The position numbers and the translations under genes were made by a program. The notes beneath the pieces are model-generated. The model was not told the origin of the DNA. It did not search any database and saw nothing but the letters and a program-made list of their open reading frames with translations. From positions 130,617-194,616 of the forward strand of contig NZ_LMOD01000001.1 in NCBI RefSeq assembly GCF_001423485.1: DNA of 64,000 nt, read 5' to 3'. Each line of letters begins with the position of its first letter. The first letter of the stretch is position 1. The stretch comes from Microbacterium sp. Leaf320 (GTDB lineage Bacteria; Actinomycetota; Actinomycetes; Actinomycetales; Microbacteriaceae). Shown one piece after another: positions 31,019 to 38,110 of this stretch.

Positions 31019-32375
31019 CGACCGCGAAGACCTTGCCGGGGTTCAGGATGCCGAGCGGGTCGAACACGCGGGTGATCTGCCGCTGCAGCTCCCACTGGTC
31101 GTCTCCGAGCTCGTCGGCCAGCCAGCGGCTCTTCAGCGTCCCGATGCCGTGCTCGCCGGTGAGCGTGCCGCCGAGGGCGATCGCCGCACGGAACAGCTCG
31201 TCTGCGGCCGCCCACACCTCGGCGGGAGGCTCGGTGCCCTCGAAGATGAAGTTGGGGTGCAGGTTGCCGTCGCCGGCGTGCGCCACGGTCGGGATGCTCA
31301 TCGAGTATGCCTTCTCGATCCGAGCGATCTCGTCGAACATCGCCGGCATGGCGCTTCGGGGCACCGACACGTCCTCGATGAGGGTCGTGCCGAGAGCGGA
31401 CATGGCCGGATGCATGGCACGGCGGATGGCCAGCAGGCGCTCGCCCTCTTCACGGTCGTGGGAGACCTGCGTCACACCGTGGTGCGCCGACAGGACTGCT
31501 GCGATCGTCGAGGCCTCGGTGACGGCCGCCGGCCCATCGGTCTGGATGGTCAGCTGAGCGCTGCCGGCAGCAGGGGAGGGGAGATCGAGCAGTGCGGCCA
31601 CGGCGGCCAGGCTCGCGGCATCCATGAGCTCCATGATCGCGGGCTGAACGCCCGAAGCGGTCACGGCGGCCGAGGCGGCTGCGGCGGAGCGGACATCGGG
31701 GAAGGTCGCGGTGACGGTGCAGGTCGTGCCCTCGACGAGTCGGCGGAGCTTCAGGGTGGCGCCGACGACGACGCCGAGCGTGCCCTCCGAGCCGATCACG
31801 AGCGAGGTGAGATCGAGTCCGGTCACACCCTTGACGCTGCGATGGCCGAGGTGCAGCAGACGTCCGTCTGCGAGCACCAGGTCGAGGCCGAGCACCGCAT
31901 CGCGAACCACACCGTACTTCGCGCACAGGAGACCGCCCGCACCGGTGGCGATGTTGCCGCCCACGGTAGAGATCGCTCGGCTCGCGGGGTCGGGCGCCCA
32001 CCACAGGCCGTGCTCGGCGAGCACGTCGTTGAGGTCGGCGTTGAGGATGCCGGGTTCGACCACCGCGAGCAGGTCGTCGGCGCGGATCTCGTGGATCGCG
32101 GTCATGCGCCGGGTGGAGAGGACGATCTCGCCCTCGCCGCCGTTCGCAGCACCGGCGAGGCCTGTTCCTGCTCCGCGCACGACGACGGGCGTGCGAGTCG
32201 CGGTCGCGATGCGCATCACACTCTGGACATGCTCTACGGTCTCGGCGTGCACGACCGCCAGCGGGCGGCCGGGGGCGGCATGTCCGGACCTGTCGGCGCG
32301 AGCGTCGTCGAGGGTGGACGAGGTCGTGTCGACGAGCTCGCCGAGAGCAGCGGTCAGCTGATCGAGCGCGCTCAT
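31011..32375 (-). CDS. FAD-linked 2-hydroxy acid oxidase/dehydrogenase (GlcD / D-lactate dehydrogenase family)
   Basis: 454 residues. The PCMH-type FAD domain (about 35-215) has VVVRGAGTGLAGAA and the block STVGGNIATGAGGLL. The C-terminal cap contains HAGDGNLHPN and GEHGIGTLKS, typical of D-lactate and glycolate oxidising flavoproteins. The open frame runs further upstream, but ATG 32375 overlaps the preceding stop (ATGA) and fits the family N-terminus. It is in the same operon as a YrdB-like protein and a Nudix hydrolase. D-lactate is the commonest substrate. A link to the neighbouring amino-sugar genes (MurNAc yields D-lactate) is only a thought, since no murQ is seen. Confidence 0.9.
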   Translation of the reverse strand: MSALDQLTAALGELVDTTSSTLDDARADRSGHAAPGRPLAVVHAETVEHVQSVMRIATATRTPVVVRGAGTGLAGAANGGEGEIVLSTRRMTAIHEIRADDLLAVVEPGILNADLNDVLAEHGLWWAPDPASRAISTVGGNIATGAGGLLCAKYGVVRDAVLGLDLVLADGRLLHLGHRSVKGVTGLDLTSLVIGSEGTLGVVVGATLKLRRLVEGTTCTVTATFPDVRSAAAASAAVTASGVQPAIMELMDAASLAAVAALLDLPSPAAGSAQLTIQTDGPAAVTEASTIAAVLSAHHGVTQVSHDREEGERLLAIRRAMHPAMSALGTTLIEDVSVPRSAMPAMFDEIARIEKAYSMSIPTVAHAGDGNLHPNFIFEGTEPPAEVWAAADELFRAAIALGGTLTGEHGIGTLKSRWLADELGDDQWELQRQITRVFDPLGILNPGKVFAVDA

Positions 32376-32743
32376 GCGATGCGGCGCCGACCGCTCACCA
32401 CGCCGGCTCCGACGGCGACCACGGCGAAGGCGATGCCGATGATCGGCTGCTCCATCAGCCACCACGCGATCGTCACGCCGACGTAGATCAGCAGCTCGAC
32501 GGCCGCACGGAGGAACGGGTGCAGTCGCAGCACCGGACGGGGGGAGAGGAAGAGGGCCCAGATCAGGATCACGACGACAGGAGCGCCGATGCCGATGATG
32601 ATGTTCCACGGGAACGACCACAGGGCGAAACCCCACAGCGCGAGAGTGCCGACGGCGACGACCAGGATGATCGAGCGCACGATGTCGAGGGCGGTGAAGT
32701 TCGGGCGGTCGACGCCGGGCACTGAGGCGGGATCCTGGGGCAT
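32372..32743 (-). CDS. YrdB/DUF2568-like small membrane protein
   Basis: 123 residues with four hydrophobic segments, the WALFLSPRPVLRL loop and IYVGVTIAWW typical of the YrdB (DUF2568) family, whose function is not known. It is the first gene of the operon, coupled by ATGA overlap to the FAD oxidase. TAGACT lies 6 nt before the ATG, so the mRNA should be leaderless. Confidence 0.75.
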   Translation of the reverse strand: MPQDPASVPGVDRPNFTALDIVRSIILVVAVGTLALWGFALWSFPWNIIIGIGAPVVVILIWALFLSPRPVLRLHPFLRAAVELLIYVGVTIAWWLMEQPIIGIAFAVVAVGAGVVSGRRRIA

Positions 32744-32749
32744 GGATCC

Positions 32750-32755
32750 AGTCTA
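32750..32755 (-). promoter_or_regulatory. -10 box of the YrdB-oxidase-Nudix operon, predicted leaderless
   Basis: The minus-strand TAGACT is 6 nt from the start codon. Confidence 0.5.
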
Positions 32756-32773
32756 TTCGCCGCGGACAGCGGG

Positions 32774-34789
32774 TCAGAGCGCGGGTGCGGCCTCTTCTGC
32801 GGCGACGAGCTCGTCCACCCGAGCAGCGTCTTCGGGGGTGACAGCCTCGACGGGGGCGGGCGCGGGTGTTTCGACGACAGCAGGTGCCTCGACTGGTGCC
32901 TCAGCCGGCGCTTCGACCGGTTCCGGCGCTCCGGTGGGCGCGGTTTCGACCGGTGCGGGGTCTGCGGTCTGCACGGGTGCGACGGCCGCCTGCTCGACAG
33001 GTGCCGGTTCGTCAGCGGGCGTCTCGTCGAGGACCTCGTCGACCTGTCCGTCGCACGAAGGCGCGAGCAGCACCGAGTCGAGAGTCACTCCGAGCCCGGC
33101 GAGGGTCGTGTTGTGCGGCAGGACCGGCCCTGCATCGGTCACATAGTGGATCTCTACGGTCGTGCCGAGGATGATCTGACCGAGAGTCGGTCGAAGATCG
33201 ACGGTGCCGGTACCTGCGTCGCTCAACGACAGGTTGTCTCCGCCGCCGCCGCGACCCAGGAACGCCTCGATCTCGGCGCCCGGCTGCCCGGCAACGGGCA
33301 CTGAGACGTGCGTGACACCGTCGCCGGCATCGTCCACGCAGATGCTCGCGCCCTGCGTCTCGATCGGCGTGGTCGGAACGGCCGGATCGGTCGGATCCAC
33401 GGGATCCGTCGGGTCCGTGGGATCGGTCGGGTCCGTGGGGTCGGTCGGCTCTTCCGGCGCGCCCGGTTCCACGGGCGGTGCGGGCTGCACCGTCTCGACC
33501 GGCGGGGCCGGTGCGGCAGGAGCCACGAGCGAAGGAGCCGTGTCCTCGGCGGGCTCAGGAGTCACGGGTGCCTCGACCGGCGGCAGCTCGGGCTGCTTCT
33601 CGGGCTCGGTGTCGTCGACGATCACCGGCTTCTCCTCGGCCATCGCCTCGTCAGGACCGACATCGGAGCTGATCGACGAGGAGTCGCTGTCGCCGGCGCT
33701 CGGCAGAGACGCGGCGGGGTTCGCTCCGGCGAGCCCCGGGATGATCGTGGCCGCGGCGACGACGCCTGCCACGACGAGTGCGGCGGATCCGGCTCCCACG
33801 AGCGCGCCCACTCCGCTGAAGATGCCGCCGGAGGTCGCGCCGCCGGCGCCTCCTCCGGCCGAACCGCCCGCCGAGCCACCTGCACCGCCGGCGACGCCTC
33901 CGGATGCGGTTCCCCCGCCGGCGACGACTGCTGCGCCCTGGGTGACGCCCGAAGGCATCGCCGCGAGTGCGACGATCGGGGTGCCGCCGCCCTGGAGTGT
34001 GGCGAGGTATCCGGCAGAACCGGCCACGCCGAGTACGAGCGGGAGCAGCACGAGCGCCAGCCGCTTCGAGACGTCCTTCGCTTCTGCGGCGACGATCATG
34101 CACCGAGCGCACTCGTCGAGATGCAGTTCGAGTCGCTTGTGGTCGCGGGTGCTCAGATTGCCGCGTGAGTATGCGCCGAGGTGCTCGATGGTCCACTGGC
34201 AGTCGGAGCCGGCTGCTGCACTGCGCAGGTGAGCCTGGATCCAGGCCTCGCGGAGGCCTTCGCGGGCGCGGAACGCGAGCTGGGAGACGGCACCGGCCTT
34301 CATGCCGAGCAGGGGGCCTGCCTCCTGCGGCTTCATCTGCTCGATCTCGGTGTACCAGAGCACTTCCTGCCAGCGGGAAGGGAGACTGCGGAACGCCTGC
34401 GCGGTCAGGCTGCGGTCGAGGGCCTCGTTGGCAGCCTGCTCGGTGCTGTCGGGGTCGGCGACGGTGTCGAGCTCGTCGATCGCCGACTCGCGGCGAGACC
34501 GCCCCCAGGCGGCCGCAGTGTTGCGGATGCTCGTGAACAGGTAGGCGCGGAACGAGCCGTTCGGGCCGCCGCCTTTGATGATCGCCTGATAGATGCGGGT
34601 GTACGACTCCTGCACGAGGTCGTCCGGGTCGATCGACGACGTGATCGACCGCGCGACGGACATCCCCGACGGATAATGGCGCCTCCAGAGTTCTCCGAAC
34701 GCCGCCGCGTCACCCGAACGGGTGCGCAGGACGAGATCGGCGTCTGCGATCGATTCCTCGTGCGAAGTGCTGTCCTGGTCCACTGTCAT
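32774..34789 (-). CDS. ECF sigma factor fused to zinc-finger, membrane segments and a Pro/Thr/Asp-rich tail
   Basis: 671 residues. Region sigma2 (about 20-85; DPDDLVQESYTRIYQAI) and sigma4 (about 130-185; LPSRWQEVLWYTEIEQ) make an ECF core. Residues about 205-240 contain a zf-HC2 motif (HLDECARC) of the kind found in ZAS anti-sigma factors. One helix (LALVLLPLVLGVAGSAGYL) follows, then a Gly/Ala linker, a second hydrophobic stretch, a Pro/Glu-rich region with PTD repeats, a small domain with two Cys, and another Pro/Ala/Glu tail. The protein therefore looks membrane-tethered, combining sigma and anti-sigma in one chain, as in some extended ECF groups. It lacks its own ribosome-binding site and overlaps the stop of an upstream 26-codon ORF. 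Confidence 0.88.
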   Translation of the reverse strand: MTVDQDSTSHEESIADADLVLRTRSGDAAAFGELWRRHYPSGMSVARSITSSIDPDDLVQESYTRIYQAIIKGGGPNGSFRAYLFTSIRNTAAAWGRSRRESAIDELDTVADPDSTEQAANEALDRSLTAQAFRSLPSRWQEVLWYTEIEQMKPQEAGPLLGMKAGAVSQLAFRAREGLREAWIQAHLRSAAAGSDCQWTIEHLGAYSRGNLSTRDHKRLELHLDECARCMIVAAEAKDVSKRLALVLLPLVLGVAGSAGYLATLQGGGTPIVALAAMPSGVTQGAAVVAGGGTASGGVAGGAGGSAGGSAGGGAGGATSGGIFSGVGALVGAGSAALVVAGVVAAATIIPGLAGANPAASLPSAGDSDSSSISSDVGPDEAMAEEKPVIVDDTEPEKQPELPPVEAPVTPEPAEDTAPSLVAPAAPAPPVETVQPAPPVEPGAPEEPTDPTDPTDPTDPTDPVDPTDPAVPTTPIETQGASICVDDAGDGVTHVSVPVAGQPGAEIEAFLGRGGGGDNLSLSDAGTGTVDLRPTLGQIILGTTVEIHYVTDAGPVLPHNTTLAGLGVTLDSVLLAPSCDGQVDEVLDETPADEPAPVEQAAVAPVQTADPAPVETAPTGAPEPVEAPAEAPVEAPAVVETPAPAPVEAVTPEDAARVDELVAAEEAAPAL
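33384..33450 (-). repeat. 9-nt tandem repeat coding (Pro-Thr-Asp)n
   Basis: Six to seven imperfect copies of a GGATCGGTC/GGGTCCGTG-type nonamer encode EPTDPTDPTDPT followed by DPV and DPTDP units. The repeat sits in the extended, probably rod-like stretch of the sigma factor tail. Copy number may vary among strains. Confidence 0.8.
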
Positions 34790-34866
34790 CCATCTGTCGT
34801 GGAGCGCGAGTGCGCCTCCACATGAAGAGACGCGTGAACCCCATTTTCATCACGCGTCTTTTCCAT
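34786..34866 (-). CDS. 26-codon upstream ORF translationally coupled to the ECF sigma gene
   Basis: ATG 34866 follows GGAG with 5-nt spacing. The frame runs 26 codons (MEKTRDENG at the start, SRSTTDG at the end) and its TGA overlaps the sigma factor ATG (ATGA). The sigma gene itself has no ribosome-binding site, so translation should depend on this ORF. A 10-bp hairpin lies inside it. No homology is recognised, and a regulatory leader function is inferred. Confidence 0.55.
   Translation of the reverse strand: MEKTRDENGVHASLHVEAHSRSTTDG
34828..34859 (-). other. 10-bp perfect hairpin inside the upstream ORF
   Basis: AGACGCGTGA pairs perfectly with TCACGCGTCT around a 12-nt loop. In the mRNA it would hide part of the upstream ORF unless ribosomes open it. 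On the plus strand it is followed by TTTT and would look like a terminator, but no plus-strand gene leads into it. Confidence 0.6.
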
Positions 34867-34979
34867 TCTCTCTCCAATCTCCCAGGGTCGCCACCCCTTG
34901 CCAGAAACTTTGCCCGACCGAGTCCTCTCGGCTAAATCCCAGTTCAGAAGCGAATCAGGTGCTTTGAGACGAGAACTCC

Positions 34980-35160
34980 GAAAAAAAATCTGAGAAGTCG
35001 CGTAATGAATCGGGGTCGCCTTCGTCTCATCACATAGAGACAGCCATGGAGCTCCACCGGGGGGCGGAGCTCAGGCGCTGGTGCAAGGGGTAAGTGCACC
35101 GGCATGGTGGGTCGGGCACCTCGGGGGAGGAGCGCTCGGCCCACCAGCTCTCGATGTGGG
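34980..35160 (-). ncRNA. Candidate structured RNA with C-rich hairpin loops (6C-RNA-like)
   Basis: This accounts for most of the 473-bp gap between the sigma gene and nagA, which has no convincing ORF. Read on the minus strand there is a 13-position stem (11 pairs; 35105-35145) capped by a CCTC-CCCC-GAGG mini-hairpin, then a GGTGCA/TGCACC hairpin with a CCCC loop (35080-35100), then a GAGCTCC/GGAGCTC hairpin with six C in the loop (35049-35072), then GTCTC/GAGAC (35024-35042), and finally eight T (34981-34988). C-runs in consecutive loops recall actinobacterial 6C RNA. No promoter is seen, so the transcript might derive from nagA read-through. Confidence 0.4.
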
Positions 35161-35171
35161 GGGAATGTGAC

Positions 35172-35201
35172 GGGGCCGCCGCTCTGGGGAACGGCGGCCC
35201 C
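35172..35201 (-). terminator. Hairpin terminator after nagA
   Basis: GGGGCCGCCG pairs perfectly with CGGCGGCCCC around a 10-nt loop, 60 nt past the nagA stop. There is no T-tract. Confidence 0.65.
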
Positions 35202-35262
35202 TCACCCACGCAGAGCGCGACCGGAGAATGCAGAGCTGCGCGTCGATGCGCGTGGCGTTCGC

Positions 35263-36429
35263 CTATGGTCGGTCGCCCACCCACACGCGCACGACGCGCA
35301 GCTGCGCATCCAGCAGCACCGCGTCTCCCACGAAGCCGTCGACGAGGCGCCCGAGCCTGTCGGCGTATCCGATCGCGCGGGCGGGGGTCGCGGTCAGCGC
35401 CCGCACCGCCTCGGGCAGTGCGACTCCCGCAGCTATCGCCCGCTGCAGAGCGACATCCTGCGTGAGGGTGGAACCCGCGATCGAGCCGGTGTCGTCGGCG
35501 CGGGCGATGCCGTCCTTCACGGTCACACTGACCGCACCCAGGTCGTAGTGACCGTCGGCGCTGCCCGCTGCTGCCATCGCGTCGGTGATGAGCGCGACGC
35601 GCCCCGGTGCGGAATCGAACACGAGCTTGATCACGTGCGGATCGAGGTGCACGTCGTCGGCGATCGCCTCGAGCACCACGCGGTGGTCGGCCGCCGCGGC
35701 GAGGACCGGACCCGGCGCGCGATGGTGGATGCCGGGCATCGCGTTGAACGCGTGCGTCAGCACCGAGGCGCCGGCCTCGAAAGCGGCCACAGCGGTCGCC
35801 GCATCCGCGCTCGTGTGGCCGACGGCGGCAACGGCGCCCGCGCCGACGATCAGCCGGATGGCGTCGAGGCCGCCGGGGAGTTCCGGAGCGATCGTCACCT
35901 GTCGGATCGTGCCCCGGCCCGCCTCGAGCAGGCGGGAGACATCGGTGCCGACGGGATCCCGGAGCAGAGTCGGCTCGTGGGCACCGTGGTGAGCGGGGTC
36001 GAGGAACGGACCCTCGAGGTGAGACCCGAGGATGTCGGCATCCGTCTGCATGAGGTCCGCGATGTCGCTGACACGCAGCGCGAGGTCGTCGAGTGGTGCG
36101 GTCACCAGCGAGACGACCGCACGCGTCGTGCCGTGCTCGCGGTGCAGGGCACGAGCCGTGCGGATCGCCTCGACGCCGTCGTCGAATGACGCGCCGGCGC
36201 CGCCGTGGCCGTGGATGTCGACGAACCCGGGGGTGAGTACCGCACCCGGCCCTGCAGCCGCCGCCGCATCGACCACCTGATCCGCAGGCGTCCAGGCGTC
36301 GCCGACGCCGCGGGACGCGACTCGACCGTGCTCGATCCGCACCCAGGCGTCTTCGACGACCGCGCCGTCGTCGACCAGTCGGGCCGAGTGGATGACGAGC
36401 GAGGCGGTCGCGGAGGAATCGGGTGTCAT
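35263..36429 (-). CDS. nagA: N-acetylglucosamine-6-phosphate deacetylase
   Basis: Deacetylates GlcNAc-6-P to GlcN-6-P for nagB. The length is 388 residues. Metal and catalytic motifs are all present: DIHGHGG, HLEGPFL, GHTSAD, THAFNAM and the catalytic Asp in ITDAMAAAG. The start overlaps the stop of the GH20 gene (ATGA), so the two form an operon. Together with nagK-nagB on the other strand it completes GlcNAc use to fructose-6-P. Confidence 0.95.
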   Translation of the reverse strand: MTPDSSATASLVIHSARLVDDGAVVEDAWVRIEHGRVASRGVGDAWTPADQVVDAAAAAGPGAVLTPGFVDIHGHGGAGASFDDGVEAIRTARALHREHGTTRAVVSLVTAPLDDLALRVSDIADLMQTDADILGSHLEGPFLDPAHHGAHEPTLLRDPVGTDVSRLLEAGRGTIRQVTIAPELPGGLDAIRLIVGAGAVAAVGHTSADAATAVAAFEAGASVLTHAFNAMPGIHHRAPGPVLAAAADHRVVLEAIADDVHLDPHVIKLVFDSAPGRVALITDAMAAAGSADGHYDLGAVSVTVKDGIARADDTGSIAGSTLTQDVALQRAIAAGVALPEAVRALTATPARAIGYADRLGRLVDGFVGDAVLLDAQLRVVRVWVGDRP

Positions 36430-37937
36430 CGCGTGCTCCAGGGGATCTCGTCTGCGGGATGGAAATCGACGTGCTCAGCCTTCCACAGCGGCGCCATCGA
36501 TCCGAGACGGACGCGGAAGGACTCCCAGGCGCGCTCGGGGGCGGTGCGCGGGGACCACGCGACCTCGGCCTGTGCTGCTGCGCGCGGGAAGACCAGTCGC
36601 TCGACCTCGTCGATCGTGCGGGTGGTCTCGCTCCACAGCGGAGCCTCGACGCCGAGGATCGCCGTGTCGGGGACGTCCAGCACCTCGGTGGGCTCCCACT
36701 CGTATGCGGCACGGACGTCGATGATCGCCGCCCACGTGAGTCCGAGCGGGTAGTCGGCGGTGTACTTCATGTCGAGATAGGCGACGTCGGCGGCCGACAT
36801 GATGAGCGAGCCGCCGCGCTCGACGAAATGCGCGGCCTCTGCGGCGTGCGTGCCTTCCGGGGTCGTCTTGCCCCAGTACTGTCCGACGGTGCCCTCGGCG
36901 ATGTCCTTCGCAGCGCCGACCTCGTGCCAGGCGAGGGGGATCTTGCCCTCGTCGACGACGATCGCGGTCGCGCGCTCGACGAAGAGATCGAAGTCCGCCT
37001 GCGGCGTGCCGAGCGACTCGTCTCCGCCGATGTGGATGTACGGGCCGGGGGTCAGCTCCGCCAGCTCCCGCACGACATCCCGCACGAAATCGTAGGTGCG
37101 CTCCTCGTGGATGCGGACGCTCGAATGCCCGACTCCCCACCCGAGATACGGCTCACCGGCGACGGGAAGCGGCTGCCCGAGACGCTCCGACTCCGCGAGC
37201 AGGCTGTCGTTCATGACCGGGTCCTCGACGAGTTCGGGGTAGGCGACACCGATGGCGTGTGTGTGCCCGGGCAGATCGATCTCGGGGATCACCAGCATGT
37301 GATGCTCCGCGGCGTAGGCGACGATCTCGCGGTAGTCGTCCTTCGAGTAGAAGCCGCCGGGGGCGCCGAGCGAAGCGGTGGACGACGCGAGCTCCGTGAG
37401 CTTCGGCCACGAGTCGATGTGGATGCGCCAGCCCTGGTCATCGCTGAGGTGCAGGTGCAGGTGATTGAACTTGAGGGCACTCGTGCTGTCGATGAACTTC
37501 TTGACCTCGTCGACGGAGAAGAAGTGGCGTGTGACGTCGAGCATCACGCCGCGGCGCGCGAATCGGGGTGCGTCGGTGATCTCCGCCCGGAGGAAGGCCC
37601 AACCGTCGTCGTCCTCGCGGAGCAGCTGCAGCAGCGTCTGCACGCCGTAGAACAGTCCCGCCTCGTCGCCTCCGACGATCTCGACCGAGTCGGCGACCGT
37701 GAGGGTGTAGCCCTCGGGGGCTGCTGCCTCTGCATCGATGCGGAGGAGGATCTCTCCCGTCGCGTCGGAGGAATGGGCGAGGCGGATGCCGCTGCGACGA
37801 GCGATCGCGACGATCAGGTGAGCTGCCACAGCGGAGTCGCCGACGATTCGCGCTGTCTGGGAGAGGGGCATCCGGCCATCGCCGACGATGACGGAAACGG
37901 GCAGGGGGACGAGAGGCATGGAATGGGGAAGGACCAT
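36426..37937 (-). CDS. GH20 beta-N-acetylhexosaminidase
   Basis: 503 residues from ATG 37937. The GH20b-like N-domain is about 5-125, and the barrel begins at RFARRGVMLDVTRHF. The catalytic Asp-Glu pair is in HIGGDES (about 306-307), and the aromatic/substrate-binding LHLSDDQGWR is present. No signal peptide is present, so it is intracellular. ATG 37937 lies 6 nt downstream of TAGGTT (leaderless pattern); a TTG two codons earlier is in the spacer. It is coupled to nagA. It is a second, free-standing paralogue of the GH20 half of the fusion at 24.3-27.6 kb, and the two may differ in linkage or substrate. Confidence 0.94.
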   Translation of the reverse strand: MVLPHSMPLVPLPVSVIVGDGRMPLSQTARIVGDSAVAAHLIVAIARRSGIRLAHSSDATGEILLRIDAEAAAPEGYTLTVADSVEIVGGDEAGLFYGVQTLLQLLREDDDGWAFLRAEITDAPRFARRGVMLDVTRHFFSVDEVKKFIDSTSALKFNHLHLHLSDDQGWRIHIDSWPKLTELASSTASLGAPGGFYSKDDYREIVAYAAEHHMLVIPEIDLPGHTHAIGVAYPELVEDPVMNDSLLAESERLGQPLPVAGEPYLGWGVGHSSVRIHEERTYDFVRDVVRELAELTPGPYIHIGGDESLGTPQADFDLFVERATAIVVDEGKIPLAWHEVGAAKDIAEGTVGQYWGKTTPEGTHAAEAAHFVERGGSLIMSAADVAYLDMKYTADYPLGLTWAAIIDVRAAYEWEPTEVLDVPDTAILGVEAPLWSETTRTIDEVERLVFPRAAAQAEVAWSPRTAPERAWESFRVRLGSMAPLWKAEHVDFHPADEIPWSTR

Positions 37938-37943
37938 GAACAA

Positions 37944-37949
37944 AACCTA
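37944..37949 (-). promoter_or_regulatory. -10 box of the GH20-nagA operon, predicted leaderless
   Basis: The minus-strand TAGGTT is 6 nt from ATG 37937. Confidence 0.5.
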
Positions 37950-37993
37950 CCCTGCGCCGCGCCGGGAGCACAGGGAAATCGGCTATGCTTTGT

Positions 37994-38072
37994 CACGTCG
38001 CGACTGGCGTCTGGGTGGACTACCACCGGGGAGCGACTGACCACGGAATTCGACCGCGCGCCTGGGCCGATA
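37994..38072 (+). promoter_or_regulatory. ZTP (pfl) riboswitch upstream of glyA-folD
   Basis: The two conserved halves of the pfl motif are recognisable: CGCGACTGGCG near 37999-38009 with GGTGGACTACCACC (38014-38027) and GGGGAGCGAC, then, after a variable linker, CGCGCCTGGGC (38056-38066). The aptamer senses ZTP/ZMP, which signals 10-formyl-THF shortage, and turns on one-carbon genes. Downstream are glyA and folD, the classic targets. A TATGCT box (37984-37989) just upstream places the transcript start at the aptamer edge. The expression platform (38073-38110) contains the glyA ribosome-binding site. Confidence 0.92.
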
Positions 38073-38110
38073 GGTATACCCCTTCGAATCCGTTGTCAGA
38101 GGAGCATGTC

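Noticed and set aside
31011..32375. Assigning the FAD oxidase firmly to MurNAc-derived D-lactate
   Set aside because: No murQ or MurNAc transporter is seen, and the gene is in a separate leaderless operon with YrdB-like and Nudix genes.
34828..34863. Rho-independent terminator on the plus strand
   Set aside because: Although the hairpin is followed by TTTT, no plus-strand gene leads into it, and on the minus strand it lies in the leader of the sigma gene.
34944..35144. A 66-residue minus-strand ORF across the hairpin region
   Set aside because: The composition is Arg/Pro/Leu-rich without a ribosome-binding site, and the DNA is dominated by RNA-like hairpins.
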